Counted from the stretch's first letter, positions 10,944-22,466 are shown. The stretch is 64,000 nt of DNA from Siphonodentalium dalli (GCA_032622095.1 CP136063.1:205579934-205643933); one strand, 5' to 3'. Translations and numbers: made by a program. The notes: generated from the sequence alone by a model not told the origin.

Positions 10944-11684
10944 TGCCACATCATTTAGAGTTTAAATGCATAGACATTAAAAGACAGCATGCTTTGTTTA
11001 CATAGGCTAACTGCATGTGCTGTGGTGACCATGCATGCATGACTATACAATTTGCAGTTACAAAATGACCAGGCGGAACAAAGTAACATAATCTTTATGA
11101 TGACGTACTGGTAGCTCATTATAAACATCTTTGCAAAGCACAATTTGCCATTTCCAAAAGCACTCAATATGATTAGAATATGTGGATACAGTACACAATG
11201 TGCAATGTATAATTAAAAATGCTTTCTTAGAACAGTGTTAAGAATATATATTTTTTTGATAAACAAGTCAAATTTCCACTGGTAAAATTACCGTAAATCC
11301 CAAGCTAGTTTTGTCACATTTGGAAGGCGACTTCGTTTTTGCCTTGCTGACATCCGAGGGCAAAGCCTGGCCACATGGCGATTTGCGCTCCAAAATACAC
11401 CAGCAGTGAGATGTATAAAGCTTGTGTATTATACTGACGCGTGTATCCACAACATAGTGTACTCAAGTGATGCACACGCGAAGTATTGTTTGTGTATTGT
11501 GCATGTGCCAGTATAGGCACAGCTGACCACCAATATTATCATTCTGCATGTACTAGTAGGCACGGCTGACCACCATTATTATCATTGTCTTGCTGTGGTG
11601 CGATTGTTTGATAGGTTAATCATTTGCTGACATCGGGTGTTGTTAGATTGGCAATGAGATTAAGAGTTGTATTGCCAAGTCAAT
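10944..11684. other. Intron 2 sequence, nothing recognised
   Basis: Intronic, AT-rich, without element ends or a conserved exon that I can identify. CACGGCTGACCACCA occurs as a short local duplication near 11518 and 11561. Confidence 0.45.
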
Positions 11685-11790
11685 GTACAATAATGTCCTA
11701 AATAATCGACCCCTAAACCACAGCAGAATTATTGGAAATTTTTCAGGATTTAGTCGGAAATATGGCTTGTTGCCATTCATCGGAAAGCTC
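11685..11790. mobile_element. Mar-1 half element
   Basis: It starts TACAATAATGTCCTAAATAA and ends GGAAAGCTC without a right arm. Confidence 0.7.
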
Positions 11791-11821
11791 ATTTCAAGGA
11801 CTGTTGAGTGGAAGCAGTCAG

Positions 11822-12038
11822 ATATATTTTATTTTATGAAATATATACCCTCTTTTTGTCCACCTAAATTTTTTTATAAACAACATGTCTGTCCGTGTGT
11901 CTAGTAAGTAATCCACCAGGTATTTCTCTGTCTGATGGCTGTTATTACAAGTACCATCCCTACCAATGAATAATAGACTATTCCAATGCATACATTTAGA
12001 ACTGAATGGGATCATCTATTCATGAATCAGAGGGTTAA
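11822..12038. mobile_element. TTAA-C remnant
   Basis: The right part is recognisable: ATGAATAATAGACTATTCC, GAACTGAATGGGA and the end CAGAGGGTTAA. The left part is strongly diverged. Confidence 0.55.
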
Positions 12039-12372
12039 CGCATAACACTTGACTTGTTTACAAGTTCATTGCGATGGCGCTGGGTGTTTGTAATTTTGCG
12101 AAGCATCCAATTCCAAAAATACTTGAGAAAAATTGACTCCTGTAGAGCATTAGAAGTGTGAAATCAATCTTCATTTTGTTCCTCATGCACTGAGATCAGT
12201 GAATAATGAGTGATTTATCTATGTCTATTGTGTAGAGTAGGGTACTTGAACAAATGGTGTCTAGACATATTTACATTACGCTCTTATAGGAACATATACA
12301 AGGTTCACTGTTACATTATCACCTAATCGGAACTAATGTATGAAACAACATAAAACACTGCGTGATTTAGTT

Positions 12373-12821
12373 CAAGTCTGAATTTAGTGTGCCTGTCATT
12401 TGCAGAATGAGGTCCCCAGAGCGTGAATTTAGTGATGCTATCCCGCATAGCGGGCTAGCATCACTAAATTCACCCTCTGGGAAACTTATTCTGCATGGCC
12501 TCATCTGCTAATGGAGACATAGACTCAGATTGAAGTTCCCAAATGGTGAATATTGTAATGTACACCCATTGGGAATCTCGAATATGCAATGTGTCATCTG
12601 CCAATTTGGGGACATAGAGAAATTAAACTAAAAATGAAATAGAATCTATGTGAAGAAGTTTCTATAGAAATTTAATAATAAATAAACTTTCTAGAGAAGA
12701 TGAGGCCTAAGCAGAATGAGGTCCCCAGAGGGTGAATTTAGTGATGCTAGACCTATGATTGATAGCATCACTAAATTCACCCTCTGGGGACCTCATTCTG
12801 CAAATGACAGGCAAACTAAAC
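12373..12821. mobile_element. hAT-M element
   Basis: It has the left palindrome (GCAGAATGAGGTCCCCAGAG family sequence meeting its complement), a central section with CACATTGGGAATCTCG-type sequence, and a right palindrome ending CAAATGACAGGC. A roughly 21-bp direct repeat (ACACTGYGTGATTTWGTTCA-like) flanks it instead of a clean 8-bp duplication, so the terminal bases may be lost. Confidence 0.75.
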
Positions 12822-13034
12822 ACTGTGTGATTTTAGTTCAGTGGTTGATAAGAAATAAAATTATCACAATAAAAGAGTAGTTTTGATATTGAAAACATGG
12901 CTAGATCTCTTTGTTAATGGTTTACTTGCCTAAGGGTAGTTTGATACACTTAATTCCTATTTATTAATTTGTAGGGATGGGATGTTCACATAAGTTCAAT
13001 GAACAGCCTAATATGATAAAAAATTCAGTTTGGC

Positions 13035-13553
13035 TTAACCCTTTCTTTACTAAATACTCATTCTGTTCTTGTACTTTCTGTTTTTCTACATGTCGTCTTT
13101 TTTTATTACCTGAACACCCCTCTAACCCTTTACCCAACAAAATGGCCAAAAACGCCCAAATAAAGCTTCAACAGTCTAAAATATCTTCGGTCTGTCTCAA
13201 TAACACCATACAAATATGGATATCATTGGAACCGGTTCATTGACCACATTGTGATGGTTACAGTTATGCCCTGTGCCAATGCATTCTCTTATATATGCGA
13301 GTCGACCATAGGTCGCCTCGCATATATAAGAGAATGCATTGGCCTAAAAACTTTTTACCATTTTTTCTTACATTCTTTAACAATTTTATAATTTTTTCTT
13401 ACATTTTTTAACAATTTTTATAATATTTTTCTACATTCTTTGACAATTTTATCATTTTTAATATGTGTTAAGCCGTTCTGTTGGGTAAAGGGCTAAATGA
13501 ATAATAGAGCATTCCAATGTATAATTTTATAACTGAATGGGAGAAAAGGTTAA
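13035..13553. mobile_element. TTAA-C element hosting a nested TTAA-A
   Basis: The left end is TTAACCCTTTCTTTACTAAA and the right end GGGAGAAAAGGTTAA. Between ACACCCCT and GAATAATAGAGCATTCC a complete TTAA-A element is inserted. The order of insertion is therefore clear: TTAA-C is older here. Confidence 0.8.
13122..13496. mobile_element. TTAA-A element nested in TTAA-C
   Basis: It is bounded by CTAA on both sides (CTAACCCTTTACCCAACA and TGTTGGGTAAAGGGCTAA read on the plus strand). The target duplication is therefore CTAA rather than TTAA in this copy. Only the left hairpin module is kept. Confidence 0.85.
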
Positions 13554-14168
13554 TCTACCTTGTCATCCCCACCCCCACCCTGCGGCCTAGCTAAATGTGA
13601 CAAAAATCATATCCAGTAGTTTTCACCTATTTTGGTTTAATATATATACATGTAGTCTTGAAACGGCGATAAATTCTCTTTTTCACAGGGAAAAGTTGTT
13701 TGAGTTGCTTGATCTGGACCTGGACAACCCCCCCCCCCCCAAACCCAACAGCCATTTTAACACTATCCTGTTCAATCATTTTAAAACTGTGATGCAGACG
13801 TAAATTTGGTTTGTATGTATGAATGATTCATGCAATTAATATCTTAATTGCACTTGGATTTCTCAGATAACACTTCAGAGAATCATATCGGAGATTTATA
13901 ATTGACGAGACCCGCCCATGTGCTAAATAAGGCGTGATGGTCAATACACGATCGTAGATTGTGAGGCCTCCTCAGTCAATATTTGATTTCCATATTATAG
14001 CTTATTCCGGCTGATAACAGTTAAGTCAGCCCAATCGATAAAAGCCACATAACTCACACTGTTAACGATTCCAATATTAGGCCAAGATAAATAAATTGCT
14101 GGATTTCATCCAAATTTTTATTCAGAAGTGGGGTGGGCGTCGGAGTGGCAAGCCTGCATGCAAATAGA
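13554..14168. other. Intron 2 sequence with a short C run
   Basis: A C tract lies at about 13729-13740. No gene or element termini were recognised. Confidence 0.4.
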
Positions 14169-14715
14169 CTAAATAGTGTGTCTGTCATTTGCAGAATGAG
14201 GTCCCCAGAGGGTGAATTTAGTGACATCCGTATGGTGGGCTAGTGGCACCAAAATCAACCTCTGGGACCCAATACTGCTTATGCATCTGGCCCTCATCAT
14301 CTGGGATGTACAGTAATGCTCTAAGTAATCGACTCCATAACCACAGCAGAATTATGGGTAACTTTTCAGGATTTAGGCGGAAATATGGCTTGATGCCATT
14401 CATCGGAAGCTCTCCCCTACTTAGAGCATTACTGTATCTATAGTCTCAAATGAACATTGATTTTAGTTTCTATATATCCCCTAATTTTCAGAAGATAAAA
14501 TGCATAATCGAGGTTACTAATGGGTGAACATCACCAACTTCAACTGCGAACTTCAATCTGATATCTTCTTGTATCCCATAGCAGTTGAGGCCTAAGATGA
14601 ATGAGTTTCCCAGAGGGTGAATTTGTGGCTGCTAGCCTGCCGTGCTGGATATTGTCACTAAATTCACCCTCTGGGAACCTCATTCTGCAAATGACAGACA
14701 ATATTTGCAGGCTTG
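14169..14715. mobile_element. hAT-M element with nested Mar-1
   Basis: The left side starts near TAGTGTGTCTGTCATTTGCA and the right side ends CAAATGACAGAC followed by GCAGGCTTG. A Mar-1 copy at 14309-14436 has replaced part of the left palindrome. Confidence 0.75.
14309..14436. mobile_element. Mar-1 short copy nested in hAT-M
   Basis: Termini are TACAGTAATGCTCTAAGTAA and TTAGAGCATTACTGTA, with TA at both ends. Most of the right arm is deleted. Confidence 0.8.
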
Positions 14716-14940
14716 GCGAGCAGGCAAATTTTATTTTTTATTTATATGACAAAAGCTAGCTCAGGATAGAATGCCTGCCGAGAAGCAGAAGAATCATGTT
14801 GGGACAGTCATTGCCAATCAATTGATATCGCTACACCTTCATTTAAACGAGTGCGTGCTCGACAGAGAGGTTTGACAAATTCATGACTTTCGTATGGGAC
14901 TGAGAAACAGATCCCACGTGCTGAGGCACTCAATGTATGT

Positions 14941-15041
14941 TACAGTAATGCCCTAAGTAATCGACTCCATAACCACAGCAGAATTATGGGACAGTCAATT
15001 CTGCTGTGGTTGAGGAGTCGATTATTTAGGGAATTACTGTA
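14941..15041. mobile_element. Mar-1 minimal palindrome
   Basis: This 101-bp copy keeps only the outer 45-50 bp of each arm, joined near GGGACAGTCAATTCTG. Confidence 0.85.
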
Positions 15042-15621
15042 CTCCTTCTACGATTCCATGAAAACATTCCATGAATTCTCACAATGTATATTGTGCTAAA
15101 TTAAACTTATATGCCACTTTTCTTGATAACATTGTCAATTAAAATGTTATCAATGTCAGCAGACGTTATTTTGTGTTGGTGGTCTGTATTTTACTGATCT
15201 CAACGAGCTGCAACTGGATATATCTTAACATCAACATAACATAGGTCGAACCAAAACCTTTATGTGATTTCAATTTCCTTTGGTAGATAAGGTACTTAAT
15301 TTTTAAATCGATATAATGTACCGGTACATGTATCTAAAATATCTCCAACCATTTCCGAAGACCACTTAGATTTATTTTTTTCCAAATTGTTAGAGAAAAA
15401 TTTACCACGTAAATTGAGAGAAACTAGTGTGGTTGCACTCAAACAATACCTTTAATGCCAGCGTAATAATAGATTACGGGCAAAGTGAAGTTACACACAC
15501 GTGGATGTCTGTCTCATATTTATTGAATGTAATCCATTGTTGTGTACTGGTATCATTTTGAAACATCATGCTGTCCAATTAGCTACGCCGATTGCTCTCA
15601 GAGAGAAAAACTGGCTCAGTT
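15042..15621. other. Intron 2 sequence, nothing recognised
   Basis: Intronic, AT-rich, without element ends or a coding signature. Confidence 0.4.
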
Positions 15622-16080
15622 CAAGCCTGAGTTTATGGTGCCAGTCATTTGCAGAATGAGGTCCCCTGAGGATGAATTTAGACACTATCCTGCATAGCGG
15701 GCTAGCATCACTAAATTCACCCTCTGGGGGACCTCATTCTGCTAAGGCCTGACATCTGCTCTGGAAAGTTTCTTTATTATAAAATTTCTATAGAAACTTC
15801 ACATAGATTCTATTTCTTTTTTTAGTTTAGTTTCTTTGTATCCCCAAATTGGCAGACGACACATTGCATAATCGAGATTCCCAATGGGTGTACATCACAA
15901 TATTCACCATTTGGGAACTTCAATTTGAGTCTTTTTCTCCCATAGCAGATGAGTCCATGCAGGATGAGGTCCCCAGAGGGTGAATTTGGTGATGCGAGCC
16001 CGCTATGTGGGATAGCATCACTAAATTCACCCTCTGGGGACCTCATTATGCAAATGACAGGCACACTAAACTCAGGCTCG
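15622..16080. mobile_element. hAT-M element
   Basis: It runs from CAAGCCTGAGTTTATGG to CACACTAAACTCAGGCTCG. Two palindromes carry the GTCCCCAGAGGGTGAATTT type sequence, and the central section is in the opposite orientation to the copy at 12373-12821. Confidence 0.8.
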
Positions 16081-16323
16081 GTTAAGTGGGATTACACAGT
16101 CTCTGTAATCAAGCTGACTCAGTTGACAGCACTTAATTGCTCGCATAATATAAATGCAAAACATATTTAACATGCATCAGTATAGCAAACCGGGCTAGAC
16201 CGGCTTACCGAGCCAACCCGTTTAGCCAGGCCAACTCGCCCATATAAACACCTCATAAAGGCTCAGCTGCATTTTTGCAATGCAGATTTACTATTCATAC
16301 TTTATATTGTTGAAGTAGGTAAT

Positions 16324-16473
16324 TACAGTAATGCCATAAATAATCGACTCCTAAACCGCAGCAGAATTATGGGTAACTTTTCAGGATTTAATCGAAAAAT
16401 TCCGACTAAATCCTGAACAGTTACCCATAATTCTGATGTGGTTAAGGAGTCGATTATTTTGGGCATTACTGTA
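16324..16473. mobile_element. Mar-1 element, centre deleted
   Basis: Termini are TACAGTAATGCCATAAATAA and GGGCATTACTGTA. The arms meet at about 16395, so the loop-proximal third of each arm is missing. Confidence 0.85.
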
Positions 16474-17183
16474 CTATTCACACATTATATTGTTGAATTA
16501 GGTAATTATGCCTTGAAAAAGTGTAAAATTCAAGTTGTTAAGATATACTGTCCACTGGAAATTAGGCATTATTAGAGGACATTTGAGGTTCTAGAGTTTG
16601 AATGCCCAAACCTGTAACCGGAATGGAATCTAAACAACACTATAGATTTCCCTGGTGGTGATATATCGTAGGCTTTATTTTATAAATTATATTTTCCGTC
16701 CAGTGCATCTACATTTCCCCCACCCTAATGCTTCACAAACCAGGCTATAATATTGGTGTGGCCTTAAGAACAGGGCTCAGTGTGACATTAACTTCAATCG
16801 TAAAACGAGATAAACATGGAAGAATTGCCGTGCCTTGTCATTGGCTGTATGACATATTGTACCGATATGGTCCCAGCAGGAAGCCCCCCCCTCGGAACAG
16901 TGGGAGCTAATTTCAAAGAATCTATACTAGATAAAGCAGTGTTCTGTTCAGAGCTCAGATCCGAAATCGTCACATATTGGAATTAATCCGTTTTATATAG
17001 ATACTGCTCTTATATAAGGAGTGATGAATCCGCCCATGTTTCTATCTCCGATGACAAGCAGAATTCAAATTATTTTTTACCAATAATTATTGTTACCATG
17101 GTACATTGTACTTTCTTCTACCAAAATAGAATTGATAAAGGTGATTATGTAGATGTCAGATGAATTATTAGCAGTGCTGTTTC
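16474..17183. other. Intron 2 sequence, nothing recognised
   Basis: No recognised exon or repeat. One open frame near 16728-16910 has no recognisable similarity or splice context. Confidence 0.4.
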
Positions 17184-17680
17184 TTAACCCTTTCATGATG
17201 GGAGCTGTGCTGATGCAGCATTAAAGAACCTACAGTAATCGACTCCTTAACCACAGCAGAATTATGGGTAACTTTTCAGGATTTAGTCGGAAATATGGCT
17301 TGTTGCCATTCATCGGAAAGCTCTCACTGAGAGCTTTCCGATGAATGGCAACAAGCCATATTTCCGACTAAATCCTGAAAAGTGAGAGCTTTCCGATGAA
17401 TGGCAACAAGCCATATTTCCGACTATAAATCCTGAAAAGTTACCCATAATTCTGCTGTGGTTAAGGAATCGATTACATTTGAACATTACTGTATGTGAAC
17501 ACATTCTCTTATATAAGAGAATGCGCTGGCTTACAAGTTCAAGGTAAATATTGTTAGGCCCATGTTTTCTCTTATATATGCGAGGCTCCTTATTGGAGTG
17601 TCACATATACATGTATAAAAGGATGCATTGGCACAGGGTTTTCACAAAATTTCAGGAAACTCCAGTCATGGAAGGGTTAA
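17184..17680. mobile_element. TTAA-B element hosting a nested Mar-1
   Basis: The ends are TTAACCCTTTCATGATGG and CAGTCATGGAAGGGTTAA. A Mar-1 element (17231-17493) follows GCATTAAAGAACC; the TTAA-B hairpins continue after it. Confidence 0.85.
17231..17493. mobile_element. Mar-1 with a duplicated right arm, nested in TTAA-B
   Basis: The left end TACAGTAATCGACTCC lacks about 12 bp. The arm GAGAGCTTTCCGATGAATGG occurs twice in tandem (about 17329 and 17385), giving three arms in total. Confidence 0.8.
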
Positions 17681-17861
17681 TATGGGCACACTGTGGTGGA
17701 CCGTGGACCATCTGGGCAGCTGAGAATATTTTGAAATTATCAATCACCAGTGTTGTAGACTTACTACAATTTCGGATCCTAACTTATTAAAGGGATGGAC
17801 TGCTATAAATATATGCAACTACTCCGAGTTGAGATAATATAGCGATGACATTCAATATATC

Positions 17862-18136
17862 TTTATCCTTTTTATACTAAATACTCATTGACGAGTAGTT
17901 CCCTTAGGAAATGTTCAGATAACAAGTTCAACAAACAACCATATGTCATTCATTGAACATATTATCTGAACATTTCCCTGCAATGAAAATGATCCTTCTG
18001 CACTTTTATTATCTTTTCACGTCTTGTCGTCTGCTCAGTGCTCATTTTTCCTGAACACACCTACAGATGAATAATAAAGCATTCCAATGTATACTTTTAT
18101 AATTGGGTGGGAAAATCCATTTAGTATAGAAAGGGT
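17862..18136. mobile_element. TTAA-C element
   Basis: CTTTTTATACTAAATACTCA at the left, the GGAAATGTTCAGATAACAAG palindrome, and a right end TAGAAAGGGTTCA whose TTAA has mutated. Confidence 0.7.
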
Positions 18137-18898
18137 TCACTCCCAAAAAATGAATGAATGGGAATCAATAGGGTTTCTCTCTGCTTGTATCAAATGATCT
18201 CGTGGATCATGTCATTCAAATGTCCATCACATGTATACTCTTGAACTTGAGAGATTTCTTTCATACATGTACATGTAGTTCATGGGTTAAGTTATCATTT
18301 CCACTGTGTTGACAATTGATGTAATTTCATGTGAATTTAGCTACTCTTGTCCCTAGATTTGATGAACGAAGTACAAATGTTCTACAGCAGAGAAAGATAA
18401 ATTGAAAAAAGTCACTCATTCTGATGCAAAAACTAGCTTTTCATATTCAACTTGCTGTCTCCTCAAATTGAATTAAATTTGGAGAATATTAATAATTTTC
18501 GAAAAATCAATAAAACGGGAAGATGTTGTTGCATGGTGTGTATCCAATTACTGGGCGAAGTCTCGTGCGTAATGGTGCTGTCATCTCTTAGTACTTAAAC
18601 GCTGATATATCGGCAAGGCAAGTCAATCGTCTCGTGTTCTATTGCAGATTTTTCGCTCGAGATAGACACCTATATACTACCACAATTTGCCCTGGAGGAC
18701 AGCTTTCTTCAGAAAACCGCGCCAACAGTTAATTTCATGGATGTTAACTCAAATGGGAATGTCAGAAACCAAAATTGATTCGCTCCCTCTGAACATATGA
18801 GAGAAAAATCAGAAATTATTTTTATTCATCAGCTAGCTGCATGACCTTGTACTGGCACATACTTTACCTTTATGACACCTTTTCTTATTCAGACTGGA
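18137..18898. other. Intron 2 sequence, nothing recognised
   Basis: No recognised exon, element end or RNA gene. Confidence 0.4.
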
Positions 18899-19353
18899 TA
18901 TATGTGACCCGCCATATCAAATCCAGTCGGAAGTCGGGATTTGTTTTACCCTGTACCAATGCATTCTCTTATATATGCGAGTCGACCATAGGTCGCCTCG
19001 CATATATAAGAGAATGCATTGGCCTAACAATTTTTTACAATTTTAATAATTTGTTCTTGTATTCTTTAACAATTTTATAATTTCACCCATACAGAGCCCC
19101 AGACAAACATGAGCAGACGAAACTCTTCTATGTGCTTCTACCCCTGCAGGGTAATGGATGTTTTTTTATTTTATGTCCTAAAAAATTGTAAGAAGCATTT
19201 ATTTAAAAAACATGATAAAAAATTGTTAAGCCAATGCATTCTCTTATATATGCGAGGCGACCTATGGTCGACTCGCATATATAAGAGAATGCATTGGCAC
19301 AGGGTAAAAAAATCCCAACTTCCGACTGGATTTGATATGGCGGGTCACATATA
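18899..19353. mobile_element. Foldback element with TATATGTGACCCGCC ends and the shared hairpins
   Basis: Terminal inverted repeats of about 50 bp start TATATGTGACCCGCCATATC and are mirrored at 19330-19353. Inside them are two complete hairpin modules (about 18957-19022 and 19234-19299), identical in type to those in TTAA-A. Between them lies about 200 bp, including GAGCCCCAGACAAACATGAG, which is not seen in TTAA-A. The superfamily is unknown; the flanking TA is compatible with a TA duplication. Confidence 0.8.
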
Positions 19354-19378
19354 CAATACTACATTTTGTGCATACATT

Positions 19379-19821
19379 CAAGCCTGATTTCAGCATGCCT
19401 GTCATTTGCAGAACGAGGTCCCCAGAGGTTGAATTTAGTGAAGCTATCCCACATCGCGGGCTAACATCACCAAATTTACCCTCTGGGGACCTCATTCTGC
19501 ATGGCCTCATCTGCTATAGACTCAGATTGAAGTTCCCAAATGGTGAATATTGTGATGTACACCCCCATTGGGAACATCGATTATGCAATGTGTCTTCTGC
19601 CAATTTGGGGATAAACTAAACTGTTAAAGAAACAGAATCTAGGGTATGTGAAGTTTCTATAGAAGTTTGATAATAAAGAAACTTTCCAGATGAGGCCTAA
19701 GCAGAATGAGGTCCCCATAGGGGGAATTTAGTGATGCTATCCCGCTATGCAGAATAGCATCACTAAATTCACCCTCTGGGGACCTCATTCTGCAAATAAC
19801 AGGCACGTTATATCAGACTTG
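19379..19821. mobile_element. hAT-M element
   Basis: It runs from CAAGCCTGATTTCAGCATGC to AACAGGCACGTTATATCAG and ACTTG. Both terminal palindromes and the central GTTCCCAAATGGTGAATAT section are present. Confidence 0.8.
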
Positions 19822-20113
19822 CATACAGAAAAAATACAGACCCAATCATAGACTGGCAAATGCTGATGACACCGAAGGGACCTTGTTCAAAGGCAGTTGT
19901 CATGAGCTTCACCTCTTATATGTCCCCCGTTATTTGTAGTCTCAGTATATTGTCTAAATTGTATTTGTTTCTCATCTAGATTGTTCTGATATAAGAATCA
20001 GCTCTTGAAATTAGCATTTGTCTTCTACGGCAATGTGACAGCATTGCTTTTGAATTGCGCAAAATTTTTATACTGGTATTGGCTTTTACAGCTTTTTCTG
20101 CAAACAATATCTT

Positions 20114-20170
<57 letters not shown>

Positions 20171-20857
20171 TAGCTAATTTCGAGGGCTGTAGAATTGACT
20201 GAAAACTTCTCGTTTTATATGAATCCAGAATTATGAAATCTAAATAACGAAAGAAAAAAAGCATGTCGTGGGAAGATCTATCACACCGAAATCTAATTCA
20301 TATTAATAGGCCCAGCACGACTAGTCCTAAATTGAATTTGTTCCATCAAACTTCGTTCAATATGTGCACAGCCGTTTGTCTCTTTGATCGAAAAATTTGA
20401 TCAAAATTTAATTTACGATGTGGTTATTACATTTGTGCACAAAACGCCGTTCAGTATTCGCTACATACCTTGTTCTGCAACCTTTGATTGTACCGTACAT
20501 ACGCACGTTATATCAGAATGATCTAATTACTACTATAGCGCAACAAATTGGTAATAATCGAGGTTGGGAGCCTAATTTCCATAGTTCTCGATTGATTCCG
20601 ACTCACACAAGGCTAATTGCTTTCTTTTCTATCATTGCTAAGCTGATTTTCTCTCCTTTCAATAGCAAGAATGTATTTGTGCCGTTATTATTCCTCTATC
20701 AATTTATTTCTTATTCATCAGATATTTCAGTCTGATAGTTTTGCCAGTTTCCTTATTTGATAGGTGACAAGTGCCTGACCGTTAGCTAATAATGTTGACA
20801 GTTTATAATTTACCTTTCTGATAGGTAACAGGTGTCTGGCGGTCTGACCCCGGTAGG
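19822..20857. other. Intron 2 sequence around a long C tract
   Basis: No element or exon recognised apart from the 55-base C homopolymer. An open frame near 20418-20735 shows no recognisable family and no splice context. Confidence 0.4.
20115..20169 (+). repeat. Poly(C) homopolymer, 55 bases
   Basis: An uninterrupted run of C. On the transcribed (minus) strand of the SLC10-like gene it would be poly(G), able to form stable secondary structure. The length may be affected by sequencing or assembly error. Confidence 0.9.
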
Positions 20858-21074
20858 TACAGTAATGCTCTAAATAATTGACTCCTTAACCACAGCAGAA
20901 TTATGGTTAACTTTTCAGGATTTAGTCGGAAATATGGCTTGTTGCCATTCATCGGAAAGCTCTCAGTGAGAGCATTCCGATGAATGGCAACAAGCCATAT
21001 TCCGACTAATTCCTGAAAAAGTTACCCATAATTCTGCAGTGGTTAAGGAGTCATTTATTTAGAGCATTACTGTA
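20858..21074. mobile_element. Mar-1 palindromic element, complete
   Basis: It starts TACAGTAATGCTCTAAATAA and ends AGAGCATTACTGTA. The arms meet near 20965 and pair with a few mismatches. Confidence 0.9.
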
Positions 21075-21544
21075 TTAAACAGGATGACTCTATTGGGGAG
21101 AAATATCTTCCAACATCACCCTCATACTCCAGGGAGCCTGCCAAATAATTTTTAACTTAGGGATTTATCTTTTTCCATGCACTCATGCACATCCATTTTG
21201 CCTTGTGGAAATATTTCCAATTTAAAAAACATACAGTTATAGCCATTAATTTAGTAACAAATGGGTTTGATATGAGTTCAGCAAATAATTTACCAAATGT
21301 AACCTTTGTATCCTGGTATTTCTAAGAAAGATTGTCAGTTATCAGTAAAATAAGAGATAATTTGAGTAGATGTTTTAAACATACACTAACTGAATGACAA
21401 TCTATATATAGGGTTGTAATCATGTACATGTACCTTACGTAAGAACAGGGTACAAAATTATTGCCTTGATGTTTTTCTGCATGCCAAAATGTGCTATATA
21501 TGCATTGAAGAATAGTATTTGCTATGGTAATTAAATCAAGAGTC
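21075..21544. other. Intron 2 sequence, nothing recognised
   Basis: AT-rich intron without recognised features. Confidence 0.4.
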
Positions 21545-21937
21545 TTAACCCTTTACCCAACAAACCGGCCAAATAAAGCTTCTCAACAGCCTAAAATATC
21601 TTCGGTCTGTCTCAATAGAACCATACACATATGGATATCATTGGAACCGGCTCCTTGACCACATTGTGATAGTTACAGTTATGCCCTGTGCCAATGCATT
21701 CTCTTATATATGCGAGTCGACCATAGGTCGCCTCGCATATATAAGAGAATGCATTGGCCTAAAAAATATCTTTTTTTAACACTTTTTTACCATTTTTTCT
21801 TACATTCTTTAACAATTTTATAAATTTTAATGTGTTAAGCCAATGCATTCTCTTATATATGCGAGGCGACCTATGGTCGACTCGCATATATAAGAGAATG
21901 CATTGGCACAGGGCCCTTCTGTTGGGTAAAGGGTTAA
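21545..21937. mobile_element. TTAA-A element, complete, in intron 2
   Basis: TTAACCCTTTACCCAACA at the left and TGTTGGGTAAAGGGTTAA at the right, with the roughly 140-bp asymmetric section and both hairpin modules. It shares its right TTAA with the following TTAA-E element. Confidence 0.92.
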
Positions 21938-22289
21938 ATGGGTACTGCATGTACACTGAATCTGACCATTTATGAGATCATCTCCTTTATACTCAACAGA
22001 ATATATGCAACAACTAAATGAATTTGAGCCATGGATTAGCGCCAAATACACTCATGCGCTCTATGAATGATGCAAACAACATGGTAATTATAATGAAAAT
22101 AAATTTATGATGGGAGTCGTAAGTTCATTTTCATTATAATTACCATGTTGATTGCATTGTTTATAGAGCACATGAGTTTATTTGGCACTAATCGATGGCT
22201 CAAATTCATTCATTTGTTGCATACATGCATATTCTGTTCAGTATAAAAGGAGATGGTCCCATAAATGACTGGGTACAGTACCCCTTTAA
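21934..22289. mobile_element. TTAA-E long foldback abutting exon 2 splice donor
   Basis: A 356-bp palindrome whose left end TTAAATGGGTACTGCATG pairs with the right end GGGTACAGTACCCCTTTAA. The arms pair for about 150 bp with scattered mismatches, for example CATGGTAATTATAATGAAAA against its complement. Its right TTAA (22286-22289) forms intron positions +6 to +9 of the exon 2 donor on the minus strand. Confidence 0.88.
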
Positions 22290-22294
22290 CTTAC

Positions 22295-22466
22295 CTAACA
22301 TCGAAACAACAGAGATCATATTCATGGTGAGACTGAGGGAAACCTCAGCCTTCCCTATGACGACTGCTATATGTCCGAGACCTCCGCCGGGAACACAGGC
22401 TACACATACTAATCCGAAACGAATATCTTTGTCTATCGGCAAGGCCATCGCTAATCCATAGGACAC
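22295..22466 (-). CDS. SLC10-family transporter, coding exon 2
   Basis: This 172-nt exon encodes VSYGLAMALP, then the CVPGGGLGHIA region and SLSLTMNMISVVSML, and ends one base into a glycine codon. The acceptor is TATTTTCAG and the donor G|GTAAGTTAA on the minus strand. It corresponds to the family's conserved PGG segment between transmembrane helices. The usual Ser-Asn after PGG (Na1-site ligands in the bacterial ASBT structure) is Gly-His here, and the later Thr ligand is Asn. It joins in frame to exon 1 (phase 0) and exon 3 (phase 1). Confidence 0.9.

Noticed and set aside
20418-20735. 105-codon open frame as a membrane protein gene
   Set aside because: Hydrophobic runs come from T-rich sequence; no family resemblance and no splice context.
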